A stretch of 9,140 nucleotides of DNA, from NCBI GenBank assembly GCA_035328465.1, contig DAOLIQ010000109.1:1-9140 (forward strand), in the 5' to 3' direction. Positions 1-6,619 of this stretch are shown here, in pieces. Each line of letters begins with the position of its first letter. Positions within the stretch are counted from its first letter, which is position 1. Made by a program: the position numbers and the translations under genes. The stretch is from JADJEI01 sp035328465 (GTDB lineage: Bacteria; Bacteroidota; Ignavibacteria; Ignavibacteriales; Ignavibacteriaceae). Below the pieces are notes generated by a model. That model was not told the DNA's origin. It ran no database searches and saw only the letters and a list, made by a program, of their open reading frames with translations.

Positions 1-318
1 CTTTCCCAATAAAGGAGATATGATGAAGATTTGTAATAACTAAAGAATCAACCAGAAATGTAGAATCAACGAGATAGTAAGTAGTATTTGAAACCAATTT
101 TCCCTTCATATCATTAAATGAGTACGCATTAGTCCAGCTTGAACCAGAATGATTCCCGGTTCCGTGAGGTGTTACATATTTAGCAATATTTTTTTTTGGG
201 GGGGGGGTACACTGTTGTTATCTCCAAAGTGAGAGGAGTTTGTGTAAATCGAGCTTGCAGCAATAAACAAAGGAATCACTGCGAAGAACAGAAACGAACG
301 AACAAGAAAGGTTTTCAA
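1..318 (-). CDS. Exported beta-helix-like protein, 5' part, frame broken at a homopolymer
   Basis: The gene runs leftward and leaves the window at its 3' side. The start is TTG at 318-316, preceded by a perfect AGGAGG five bases upstream; no ATG lies near. The first frame encodes a signal peptide (MKTFLVRS, then the hydrophobic core FLFFAVIPLFIAA) and about 15 more residues to a C10-A9 run at 207-189, then stops at TAA 174-172. A second frame, offset by one base (+1 or -2), takes over at the run and stays open to the window edge. It contains YVTPHGTGNHSGSSW, which resembles the start of the mature part of many secreted right-handed beta-helix (pectate-lyase-like) proteins. The signal peptide and mature region therefore look like one gene split by a single indel in the run. 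The cause may be phase variation, true decay or a base-calling error. The substrate is unknown. Confidence is good for a real secreted-protein gene and low for its function. Confidence 0.7.
189..207. repeat. Adjacent homopolymer runs, T9 then G10
   Basis: On the plus strand nine T (189-197) are followed directly by ten G (198-207). On the coding strand of the leftward gene this reads C10 then A9. It sits just after the signal-peptide codons, exactly where the reading frame switches. Runs of G/C of this length are typical slippage sites in phase-variable genes and are also frequent places of sequencing or assembly error. Confidence 0.9.
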
Positions 319-323
319 ATTTG

Positions 324-329
324 CCTCCT
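324..329 (-). promoter_or_regulatory. Ribosome binding site deciding a TTG start
   Basis: A full AGGAGG on the minus strand sits five bases before TTG at 318-316. It is the strongest Shine-Dalgarno in the window. It is the main reason for accepting a non-ATG start for the leftward exported-protein gene, together with the signal peptide that follows. Confidence 0.75.
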
Positions 330-419
330 AAAAATATTATTGAAAAATCATTAAATAAGGCTTTCAATGGTTTTCACCCGTAGGCAATACATTTATAAAC
401 CTTTTTGAAATTCTACAAT

Positions 420-448
420 AGTTTACAAATAAGAATGTTAAATGTCAA
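420..448 (-). promoter_or_regulatory. Sigma70-like promoter for the leftward exported-protein gene
   Basis: Read on the minus strand, TTGACA (448-443) is followed after exactly 17 bases by TAAACT (425-420), which matches TATAAT at four of six positions. Transcription would begin near 412, giving a leader of about 95 bases before the TTG start at 318. The -35 hexamer is perfect but the -10 is only fair. Bacteroidota often use a different -7 element (TAnnTTTG), so this remains a sequence-based guess. Confidence 0.4.
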
Positions 449-498
449 ATACCACGAATACGGTATTTTAAAAGAGATGGAGAAATCATAAACCAAAT

Positions 499-527
499 AA
501 AAAAGGCGAGTCGTTAACGACCCGCCT
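499..527 (-). terminator. Rho-independent terminator after the large secreted-protein gene
   Basis: Positions 504-527 are almost a perfect palindrome centred on TTAA. In minus-strand RNA the two arms pair throughout, with one G-U wobble (positions 522 and 509). The stem is followed by six U (504-499), an A, and three more U. On the plus strand the same position would be an A-C mismatch, and the stem would not be followed by a long U run, so it is directional. It lies about 70 bases past the stop codon of the 600-3398 gene and insulates the next leftward gene. Confidence 0.8.
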
Positions 528-543
528 AAAATTACCTTAAAAA

Positions 544-599
544 TTCCCCTCTCCTTTGGAGAAGGGCTTGCCCCGCTATGCGGGGTTCGGGTGAGGCTC
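544..599. repeat. Two-hairpin intergenic repeat, REP-like
   Basis: Directly after the stop codon of the 600-3398 gene lies a GC-rich block quite unlike the AT-rich surroundings. It holds two hairpins. The first pairs CCCCTCTCC (546-554) with GGAGAAGGG (558-566) around TTT with one mismatch. The second pairs CCCCGC (571-576) with GCGGGG (580-585) perfectly around TAT. A GGTTCGGGTGAGGCT tail follows. From memory, blocks of this style (CCCTCTCCTTTGGAGA... GGGTGAGG) recur between genes in Bacteroidota-type genomes. Only one copy is visible here, so its repeat status is inferred. Confidence 0.5.
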
Positions 600-3398
600 T
601 TACTTCATCAATATCATTTTCTTAACTGAAGTATTCTTTCCTGAATCAAGTCTGTAAACATAAATACCTGTCGAAAGATTGTTTGCATCAAAATCAACAG
701 TGTATCTTCCCGGCTTCATATTTTTGCTAACGAGTGTAGCAACTTTTTCGCCGAGTAAGTTAAATACGGTTAAGTTTACAAATCCTTCTTCAGCAATTGA
801 ATATTTTATTGTTGTAGCTGGATTGAAAGGATTCGGGAAGTTCTGCTCAAGAGCAAATTCGAGAGGAACATTTACTTCAACTTCAACTTCGTTTGAGTAT
901 TCAAATACGCCGCCGAAATCAATTTGTTTTAATCTGTAAATGTTTTTGCCTGCTTCAAACTTAGTATCGAGATAGGAATAATTCCTGATTTCAGTAGTTG
1001 TTCCAAAGCCCGGCACGTAGCCGATTTTTGTGAACTGTCCATTTACTTTCTTTTCAATTTCAAATCCCTGGTTGTTAAGTTCCGTGGCTGTTGACCAATT
1101 AAGTTCAACACCTTTTTCCTTAACAGAACCGGTGAATGAGGTTAACTCAACAGGAACAGGATCGCTTGCCCAAACCTGGAAGTTATCAATTGCCCACCAC
1201 CAATCCCATCCTGGCTGAACGCTTCTCAACCTTACCAAGAAATTGGTTAAATGAACCTGAGCAGTTATATCAATATTTTCGTGTGAGGCTCTTACATCTG
1301 TTTCATCAAACGTTAAAACATTTGTCCACGTAGTACCGCCATCTGTACTAACATCAATATAAGCGAAATCCTGATTATCGATTGCCTGCCAGTCATTATC
1401 GAACTCTAGCCAAACTGTGTTATAGCCGGTAGCATCAACAGGTGTGATTAAGGTAGCAGTAGTATTTGTTGTAGTGCCGGATCCGCAAAGATCAGCATCA
1501 GCAGCAAAAACGTTTCCAGCAGCAGTTGAAGGCATAGTGTAAGATCGGCTTGCTAAAGGAATTATTTGCCAAACACAGTTGCCGCCATCATTGGTAATGT
1601 TCCAATTGCCGCTTCCTGCTTCAAAGTCATCATTAAAAATAACTAAGAGATTAGGATCTTGCTCTGTAGTGAAGCTCCATGTTGGTCCTGCTGTACCGCA
1701 AGAACCATCTTCATTAATAACCCTCCAATAATAAGTAGTCCCATAGCTCAAGGGTAATGAAGTAATATCCCATGAGGAGAATAAACTTCCGCTTTGAACA
1801 ATAGGCATAGACCCAGGATCAGTACCAAAATATAAAGTGGTAGTGGTAGCGTTTACACCATTTGTCCAGCTTATTTGAGGAAGATTAATCGAAACATCAT
1901 TAGCACCTGAAACCGGGTTAGGATTAGAAGGTGCGCCGACAGGACATGGAGCGCCGAATGTTACAGGAGCAGTCCATGCTTGGTAAATTCCTGTTTTGTC
2001 ATCTGCCCAATAAGGCCAGATAGTTCCGTTTGATTCTGTAACGCCAATATAATCACCTTGATAACCACCAGCTAAACCAGGGATTGATTTAGGTTTGAAA
2101 TGGTGATCACTAACTTCAACTTCTGTCCAGCTATCACCGCCGTCAATAGATCTTGCAAGATAAACAGTTGCAGAGTCGTTTGATAAATCTCTTGCATCAT
2201 AGTAAACAACATTAACAGCGCCATCATCGCCGCTGACAACAAGTGCAGGCATATACTGTTCTGCGCCATTGTTTAGAGCATCCTGGTTAACGCGGATACC
2301 TGCAGACCAGGTAGTTCCACCATCGGTTGAACGATGAAGGATAATATCAGGATCGGAACCGGCAGGTGCTAGATTCTTTTCAGCGTGAACAATATAAATC
2401 CATCCGTTTCTTGAACCGCCGGAAGTATCTACACCCATCCATGGAAAATCATTTACTCTAATACTTGTTGCAAAAAGAAATCCTCTGATACCGTTGCAGT
2501 CATAAATATTATTATTAACAGACCAGGTAACCCCTCCATCTGTTGACTTACCAAATCCCATAAAATCGCCAGTATATGGTGAACCAAGTGTAGGACTTTG
2601 CCATGCAACATAAACTTCGCCATTAGGACCTATAGCTCCGTTACAACCTTGAGCATAATGGTTAGCAGGGGGAGTATTAATATTTACCGGTGAGCTCCAG
2701 TTTACACCACTGTTGGTTGAATAAGACACTGCAATCGGAGGAGCTGAGGCAGTAAACCTTGACCAGGTAACATATACTCTTCCGAAATATGGACTATTAG
2801 GTTGGTTATCAACTACAGTATGATTTTTATCTTGTGAACCGGTAATAATATTAATAATACTGCTCCAGGAAGTGCCGCCGTTAGTCGAATAAGCAGCTTT
2901 TAATCCATTGAATCCACCATCAAGAAAGGACATATAAAATCTGCCTGCTGCATCAATGGCAGGGGCAGGATCGCCGCCGTGCCCGCTAACAGGAGTAGTC
3001 TTACATGTATCACTTCCGTGCCATGTTAAACCGCCATCGTTGGTAACATAAACACCTTCGCTGATAAAGAAAGGACTAATACGAACAGAATTCGACGAAC
3101 CGAATAATGTATTCGGATCAGTTGGATGTTTTTGAATTGGAACTTCAGACTGTGTGAAGTTACTTGGGTGAACACGAACGCTAATTCCAACCGTAGCAGT
3201 TCCAAGCGGTGTTGGAACGATTCTCGGAAGTTTGTTCGGGTGGATATAATTAATATGGGATGGGGGAATTACAAATGGTTCCCCTGTCGGCTGAATTTGT
3301 GTGTTCCATATTCTCGGATCTTCAAACTGTCCAAAGACTAAGGAAGATGAAAATAGGAAAGTCAGCACTGCAGAATAGAGAAGTAATTTTACTCTCAT
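600..3398 (-). CDS. Secreted Asp-box beta-propeller protein with type IX sorting domain
   Basis: The protein has 932 residues. It opens with a signal peptide (1-23, cleavage probably after LVFG). Residues about 60-480 carry six Asp boxes (S/T-x-D/N-x-G-x-x-W) at 119-126, 171-178, 227-234, 285-292, 357-364 and 417-424, the mark of BNR/sialidase-type beta-propellers. Then come an Fn3-like domain (about 486-578), a MAM- or jelly-roll-like domain (about 586-743) with a seventh Asp box at 684-691, a second Fn3-like domain (about 748-841) and a C-terminal sorting domain (845-932) with PNPFNP at 855-860 and a closing KKMILMK. The protein should cross the inner membrane by Sec and the outer membrane by the type IX system, to be released or held on the surface. 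No sialidase FRIP motif is evident, so I do not call an enzyme; glycan or protein binding is equally possible. ATG at 3398 follows AGGAG by five bases. It is monocistronic, with its own terminator. Confidence 0.9.
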   Translation of the reverse strand: MRVKLLLYSAVLTFLFSSSLVFGQFEDPRIWNTQIQPTGEPFVIPPSHINYIHPNKLPRIVPTPLGTATVGISVRVHPSNFTQSEVPIQKHPTDPNTLFGSSNSVRISPFFISEGVYVTNDGGLTWHGSDTCKTTPVSGHGGDPAPAIDAAGRFYMSFLDGGFNGLKAAYSTNGGTSWSSIINIITGSQDKNHTVVDNQPNSPYFGRVYVTWSRFTASAPPIAVSYSTNSGVNWSSPVNINTPPANHYAQGCNGAIGPNGEVYVAWQSPTLGSPYTGDFMGFGKSTDGGVTWSVNNNIYDCNGIRGFLFATSIRVNDFPWMGVDTSGGSRNGWIYIVHAEKNLAPAGSDPDIILHRSTDGGTTWSAGIRVNQDALNNGAEQYMPALVVSGDDGAVNVVYYDARDLSNDSATVYLARSIDGGDSWTEVEVSDHHFKPKSIPGLAGGYQGDYIGVTESNGTIWPYWADDKTGIYQAWTAPVTFGAPCPVGAPSNPNPVSGANDVSINLPQISWTNGVNATTTTLYFGTDPGSMPIVQSGSLFSSWDITSLPLSYGTTYYWRVINEDGSCGTAGPTWSFTTEQDPNLLVIFNDDFEAGSGNWNITNDGGNCVWQIIPLASRSYTMPSTAAGNVFAADADLCGSGTTTNTTATLITPVDATGYNTVWLEFDNDWQAIDNQDFAYIDVSTDGGTTWTNVLTFDETDVRASHENIDITAQVHLTNFLVRLRSVQPGWDWWWAIDNFQVWASDPVPVELTSFTGSVKEKGVELNWSTATELNNQGFEIEKKVNGQFTKIGYVPGFGTTTEIRNYSYLDTKFEAGKNIYRLKQIDFGGVFEYSNEVEVEVNVPLEFALEQNFPNPFNPATTIKYSIAEEGFVNLTVFNLLGEKVATLVSKNMKPGRYTVDFDANNLSTGIYVYRLDSGKNTSVKKMILMK

Positions 3399-3556
3399 TG
3401 ATGCTCCTGTTTATATTGATGAATTATGATTTTATTTTGTCCTTAAGGGCTTGATGAATTCCTAATTAAACTTGATAGAATTTTATAAAATCCTTATGAA
3501 CTTCGCTGTTAAAATAAGTATTTATTTTATTAAAAGAAGCAACTTGAAGTTTTTTT

Positions 3557-3564
3557 TATATTTG
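3557..3564 (+). promoter_or_regulatory. Possible Bacteroidota-type -7 element upstream of the glycosyltransferase
   Basis: TATATTTG matches TAnnTTTG, the -7 element recognised by the Bacteroidota housekeeping sigma factor, and lies 60 bases before the ATG at 3624. A TTG occurs at 3544-3546, but no TTTG is present at the expected distance of about 19 bases upstream. The 225-bp divergent region 3399-3623 is very AT-rich, so a chance match is quite possible. I could not pick a convincing promoter there for the leftward gene. Confidence 0.3.
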
Positions 3565-3623
3565 TTAGTAAATAATTATTTCTCAATGTTGCTATTAGTA
3601 ACAGTATATTCGCACTCAAGAAA

Positions 3624-4700
3624 ATGACATTAATAATTTTTATTATATTGTTTTTTATTGGAATCAATGCATTGATATTTCTATCATTAAAATCAGAATC
3701 AGATTGTACTGTAAGTTCTCAAAACCAAAATCAATTTTCAATTATTATTGCCGGTAAAAATGAAGAGAATAACCTGGAGAATCTTTTTTCCGCTTTACAA
3801 AAAATTGAATATGACAAGAATAAATATGAAGTAATTTTTGTTGATGATAATTCTACCGATAACACTTACAACCTTGCGGTAGAATTGAGCAGCAAGCTAA
3901 GTAATTTTAAAATAATTAAGTGCATAAGCAAACCATTCGCCGGGAAAAAAGGCGCTCTCACGGTCGGAATTCAATCAGCCAAATTTCCATTTGTATTAAT
4001 CACAGATGCTGATTGCGTACCTGAAAATGGCTGGTTAAATGCTTACTCGAACTATATTAACAAAGGATTTGATTTTTTATTCGGTATTGCTCCATTCCAT
4101 CAAACTACTAACAACATAAATAAAATTTCTTGTTTTGAAAATCTTCGCAGTTCTATTTTAACATTTGCCTTGACTAAATTAAAATTTCCTTACACAGCAT
4201 CGGCAAGAAATTTTGGATTTAGAAAAGAAGCTTTTGAAAAAATTTGTGGATACTCAAATACTACTGAAACACTTAGCGGTGATGATGATCTACTATTGCG
4301 TGAAGCAATTAAACATAATTTAAAAATCGGCTGTGTTACAAACCGCGGGTCGTGGGTTTTTTCAAATTCAAAAATCACATTGAGAGATTATCTGAATCAA
4401 AAGGCACGGCATACTGAAACTTCGCTTCATTATTTATTCAGCCGCCAAATTGTTCTTGGACTTTGGCATTTGATCAATCTGGGAATGCTGTTCAGTCCGT
4501 TTTTAGTTTTTATTGATCGAAGATTTTTCTTACTATTTCTTACTAAAATGATTTTGGATTTAGTGCTCATTAAATCAAACGAAAAAAAATTCGGTTATTC
4601 ATTTAAATTCCTCGAAATAATTTCGCTGCAAATTTTTTATGAATTTTTTTTAATCATAAATTTTTTTAATGCTTCTACAAAAAAAATTGAATGGAAATAG
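3624..4700 (+). CDS. Membrane-anchored family 2 glycosyltransferase
   Basis: The protein has 358 residues with an N-terminal membrane segment (about 2-21), a cytoplasmic GT-A domain and two to four hydrophobic segments near the C-terminus (about 276-316 and 334-348). GT2 hallmarks appear in order: SIIIAGKNEENNL at the start of the fold, VDDNSTDNT at 73-81, GKKGAL near 107, the metal- and nucleotide-binding DAD at 128-130, the acidic GDDD at 219-222 that would supply the catalytic base, and QKARH at 259-263, equivalent to the Q/RxxRW acceptor motif. It should transfer a sugar from a nucleotide-sugar to a lipid or polysaccharide acceptor at the inner membrane. Donor and acceptor cannot be told from sequence. 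There is no clear Shine-Dalgarno before the ATG. Its end overlaps the following methyltransferase by 10 bases, so the two probably share a pathway. It is AT-richer than the secreted-protein gene to its left. Confidence 0.88.
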   Translation: MTLIIFIILFFIGINALIFLSLKSESDCTVSSQNQNQFSIIIAGKNEENNLENLFSALQKIEYDKNKYEVIFVDDNSTDNTYNLAVELSSKLSNFKIIKCISKPFAGKKGALTVGIQSAKFPFVLITDADCVPENGWLNAYSNYINKGFDFLFGIAPFHQTTNNINKISCFENLRSSILTFALTKLKFPYTASARNFGFRKEAFEKICGYSNTTETLSGDDDLLLREAIKHNLKIGCVTNRGSWVFSNSKITLRDYLNQKARHTETSLHYLFSRQIVLGLWHLINLGMLFSPFLVFIDRRFFLLFLTKMILDLVLIKSNEKKFGYSFKFLEIISLQIFYEFFLIINFFNASTKKIEWK

Positions 4701-5512
4701 AATCAGAATCACCAGCCTGGCTTGATAAATCTCACCCTAATTTTCTCAGATGGCAAAAAGGAAGGGCCGCAGCAGAAGCTCGCGGGGATTTTGTAAAACA
4801 AATTGTTTCTCATCTCTTTGAATGCAAAAATTTATCAGTTCTCGATTTGGGTTCTGGCGAAGGCGGAACTTCAAAGGTATTCAGCAAAGATAATTTTGTC
4901 GTTAGTTTTGATTTAAGTTTAACAAGATTAGTTCGCCAAAATAGTTATTGTGAGCTTCAGAGAGTTAATGGAGATGGTTTGATCATTCCATTTAAAAATG
5001 CTTCGTTTGATTTAGTAATTGTTCAGGATGTAATAGAGCATCTTCAAACAATAAATGAATTTTATACTGAGATTATTCGCGTATTAAAACCTGACGGGAC
5101 TATCTATTTAAGCACCCCAAATAAGCTTTCAATTTTTAATTTTTTGGCTGACCCGCATTTTGGGCTGCCTGTAGTTTCTATACTTAAACGGGAGAACATC
5201 AAAAAATATTTTTTAAAATATTTCCGGAAAAAAGATTTTGAGAGATCCGATGTTGCCCAACTTTTATCATTGAAAGAAATTGTTAATATATTTAACAAAG
5301 ACTTTAATATTCTTCTTCACACAAAATTTTCGGTGATTGAGTTATTCAGCGGCAATAAAGGAATTGTCTGGAGTGAATTTCATCTTACGATTATTCGCCT
5401 TTGCAAATTTATTCACCTGGATTGGCTGATTATTAAACTTGCAAATGATAAGTTTGGACTTGTAAATAAAATGTTTACACCGACATTTTATTTTACGCTT
5501 AAAAGAAAATAA
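4691..5512 (+). CDS. Class I SAM-dependent methyltransferase
   Basis: The protein has 273 residues. The Rossmann-fold SAM site is plain: motif I VLDLGSGEGG at 50-59, the acidic end of strand 2 in SFDLS at 72-76, GDG (94-96) near the adenine pocket, FDLVIVQDVIEHL at 106-118 (the usual Methyltransf_11 motif with EH), and LKPDGTIYLSTPN at 132-144. The C-terminal third (about 160-273) is basic and hydrophobic and does not match a pattern I recognise; it may bind the acceptor or the membrane. The substrate is unknown. Because the gene starts inside the end of the glycosyltransferase gene, methylation of a glycan, glycolipid or isoprenoid made with it is the best guess. ATG at 4691 is supported by this coupling and by the normal position of motif I. 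No terminator hairpin is visible after it. Confidence 0.88.
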   Translation: MEIESESPAWLDKSHPNFLRWQKGRAAAEARGDFVKQIVSHLFECKNLSVLDLGSGEGGTSKVFSKDNFVVSFDLSLTRLVRQNSYCELQRVNGDGLIIPFKNASFDLVIVQDVIEHLQTINEFYTEIIRVLKPDGTIYLSTPNKLSIFNFLADPHFGLPVVSILKRENIKKYFLKYFRKKDFERSDVAQLLSLKEIVNIFNKDFNILLHTKFSVIELFSGNKGIVWSEFHLTIIRLCKFIHLDWLIIKLANDKFGLVNKMFTPTFYFTLKRK

Positions 5513-5520
5513 GAAAAATT

Positions 5521-5580
5521 TACCGCGGATTTCACAAATTTACGCTAATGAATTTTTCATTCGTGATATTAGTGTTTAAT
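5521..5580. repeat. Possible dispersed-repeat remnant with small hairpin
   Basis: The gap between the methyltransferase and cdd begins with a CCGCGGATTTCAC phrase and holds a perfect 6-bp stem (AATGAA 5547-5552, TTCATT 5556-5561, loop TTT) followed by a CGTGATATTAGTG tail. CGCGGATT and ATTCGTG phrases are common in intergenic repeats of related genomes as I remember them. No second copy occurs in this window, so this is weak. The hairpin has no U run and is not called a terminator. Confidence 0.25.
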
Positions 5581-5585
5581 AAAAT

Positions 5586-5593
5586 TAAATTTG
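5586..5593 (+). promoter_or_regulatory. Possible promoter element of the nucleoside-salvage operon
   Basis: TAAATTTG fits the Bacteroidota -7 consensus TAnnTTTG and sits 38 bases before the cdd ATG, giving a short leader. It lies in the only sizeable gap (119 bases) ahead of four tightly packed genes, which is where an operon promoter is expected. No clean TTTG occurs at the -33 distance; TTCG at 5560-5563 is the nearest partial match. Confidence 0.4.
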
Positions 5594-5631
5594 AGTAAAG
5601 TTATTTTTAAATTAAAATTTTGTTAAAAATT

Positions 5632-6036
5632 ATGGATTACAGTTTACTAATTCAAAAAGCAGTCGAAGCAAAAAAATTTGCTTATGCACCTTACTCAAAT
5701 TTTAAAGTAGGAGCAGCATTATTAACCACTGATGGTAAAATTTATACCGGCTGCAATATTGAAAACAGCTCTTATGGCTTAACAATTTGCGCAGAGCGAA
5801 CAGCAATATTTAAAGCTATGAGTGAAGGCAAGCGGAAATTTTCGGCAATTGCTATCAGCGGAGATACTGACAATTACCTCACCCCTTGCGGAGCCTGTCG
5901 CCAAATCATTTTTGATCATTGCGGAAATATTGATATTGTTCTCATTAATAAAAATCTCGATCAAAAAATATTTTCAACAAATGATCTTCTGCCGCTGGCT
6001 TTCGGTGATTCGGATCTCAAATCAAATAGGAAATAA
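5632..6036 (+). CDS. cdd: Cytidine deaminase
   Basis: It converts cytidine and deoxycytidine to uridine and deoxyuridine in the cytoplasm (pyrimidine salvage). The 134-residue protein is the length of the short homotetrameric form. The zinc site is complete: CAE at 53-55 gives the ligand C53 and the proton-shuttling E55, and PCGACRQ at 85-91 gives ligands C86 and C89. YAPYSNFKVGAAL at 18-30 and GCNIENSSYG at 40-49 are the usual substrate-binding segments (N42 and E44 should hold the ribose). I chose ATG at 5632. An in-frame TTG at 5620 would add only MLKI, which the family does not need. Neither start has a Shine-Dalgarno. It is the first gene of a four-gene salvage operon; its TAA is followed at once by the ATG of tdk. 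Confidence 0.96.
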   Translation: MDYSLLIQKAVEAKKFAYAPYSNFKVGAALLTTDGKIYTGCNIENSSYGLTICAERTAIFKAMSEGKRKFSAIAISGDTDNYLTPCGACRQIIFDHCGNIDIVLINKNLDQKIFSTNDLLPLAFGDSDLKSNRK

Positions 6037-6612
6037 ATGGAATTTAAACCACATTTGTTACCGCAAAACACAGGCTGGATTGAAGTAATTGCCGGCTGTA
6101 TGTTCAGCGGTAAAACTGAAGAACTAATCCGAAGACTTCGCCGCGCTGAAATTGCAAAACAAAAAGTTGTAATCTTTAAACCCAAAATTGATAACCGATA
6201 TTCGATTGATTCAATTGTCTCGCACAGCGAGCAATCTCTCCCCTCCATTCTAATTGAAAATGATAAAGATATAATTCAACTAAGCACAGAGGCTCAAGTA
6301 ATCGGAATTGATGAAGCACAATTTTTTTCGGGAAATTTAGTCAATATTTGTAACTCGCTTGCAAATGCCGGTAAGCGTGTTATTGTTGCCGGACTTGATC
6401 AGGATTTTCGCGGTGCCCCATTTGAGCCTATGCCGCAGCTTCTGGCGATTGCAGAATACATCACAAAAACTTTGGCGATTTGCATGGTGTGCGGTAACCC
6501 TGCTGATAAGACCCAGCGGAAAACTATTTCGTCTGAACGCGTAGTTGTCGGCGCTGCGGACATCTATGAAGCGCGCTGCCGCAAGTGTCATTATATCCCG
6601 GAAGATAAATAG
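6037..6612 (+). CDS. tdk: Thymidine kinase (type II, TK1-like)
   Basis: It phosphorylates thymidine and deoxyuridine with ATP, trapping imported deoxynucleosides. At 191 residues it is the usual size for bacterial TK1-like enzymes. P-loop GCMFSGKT is at 20-27, Walker B and catalytic region VIGIDEAQFF at 88-97 (E93 as likely general base), and GLDQDFRGAPF at 119-129 is a conserved core segment. The structural zinc site has C149, C152, C181 and C184 (CMVC and CRKC). The ATG directly follows the cdd stop codon with no gap, so translation is probably coupled. Deoxyuridine made by the upstream deaminase is a direct substrate. The TAG stop overlaps the ribosome binding site of the next gene. Confidence 0.96.
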   Translation: MEFKPHLLPQNTGWIEVIAGCMFSGKTEELIRRLRRAEIAKQKVVIFKPKIDNRYSIDSIVSHSEQSLPSILIENDKDIIQLSTEAQVIGIDEAQFFSGNLVNICNSLANAGKRVIVAGLDQDFRGAPFEPMPQLLAIAEYITKTLAICMVCGNPADKTQRKTISSERVVVGAADIYEARCRKCHYIPEDK

Positions 6613-6615
6613 GAG
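6611..6615 (+). promoter_or_regulatory. Ribosome binding site fixing the transporter start
   Basis: AGGAG begins inside the tdk TAG stop codon and lies four bases before ATG at 6620. It decides that the transporter starts at MDFISLV and not at an upstream in-frame codon inside tdk. It is the only clear Shine-Dalgarno among the plus-strand genes and may raise transporter synthesis relative to its neighbours. Confidence 0.7.
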
Positions 6616-6619
6616 AATT

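Noticed and set aside
591..603. 13-base match GTGAGGCTCTTAC at 591-603 and 1283-1295
   Set aside because: The flanks do not match and one copy lies within coding sequence; most likely chance.
679..1333. Plus-strand open frames opposite the secreted-protein gene
   Set aside because: They are antisense shadows of a gene with clear domain matches; no ribosome binding sites or recognisable motifs.
600..3398. Calling the Asp-box protein a sialidase
   Set aside because: Asp boxes alone do not show catalysis, and no FRIP motif or convincing arginine triad was seen.
5620..5631. TTG at 5620 as the cdd start
   Set aside because: It adds only four residues before an ATG at the position expected for the family, and no ribosome binding site favours it.
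5513..5631. Riboswitch ahead of the salvage operon
   Set aside because: Apart from one 6-bp hairpin it is simple AT-rich sequence with no recognisable purine-riboswitch core.
6545..6619. Upstream extension of the transporter into tdk
   Set aside because: The extra residues are a charged out-of-frame reading of the tdk 3' end; ATG 6620 has a good AGGAG and starts at the first membrane segment.
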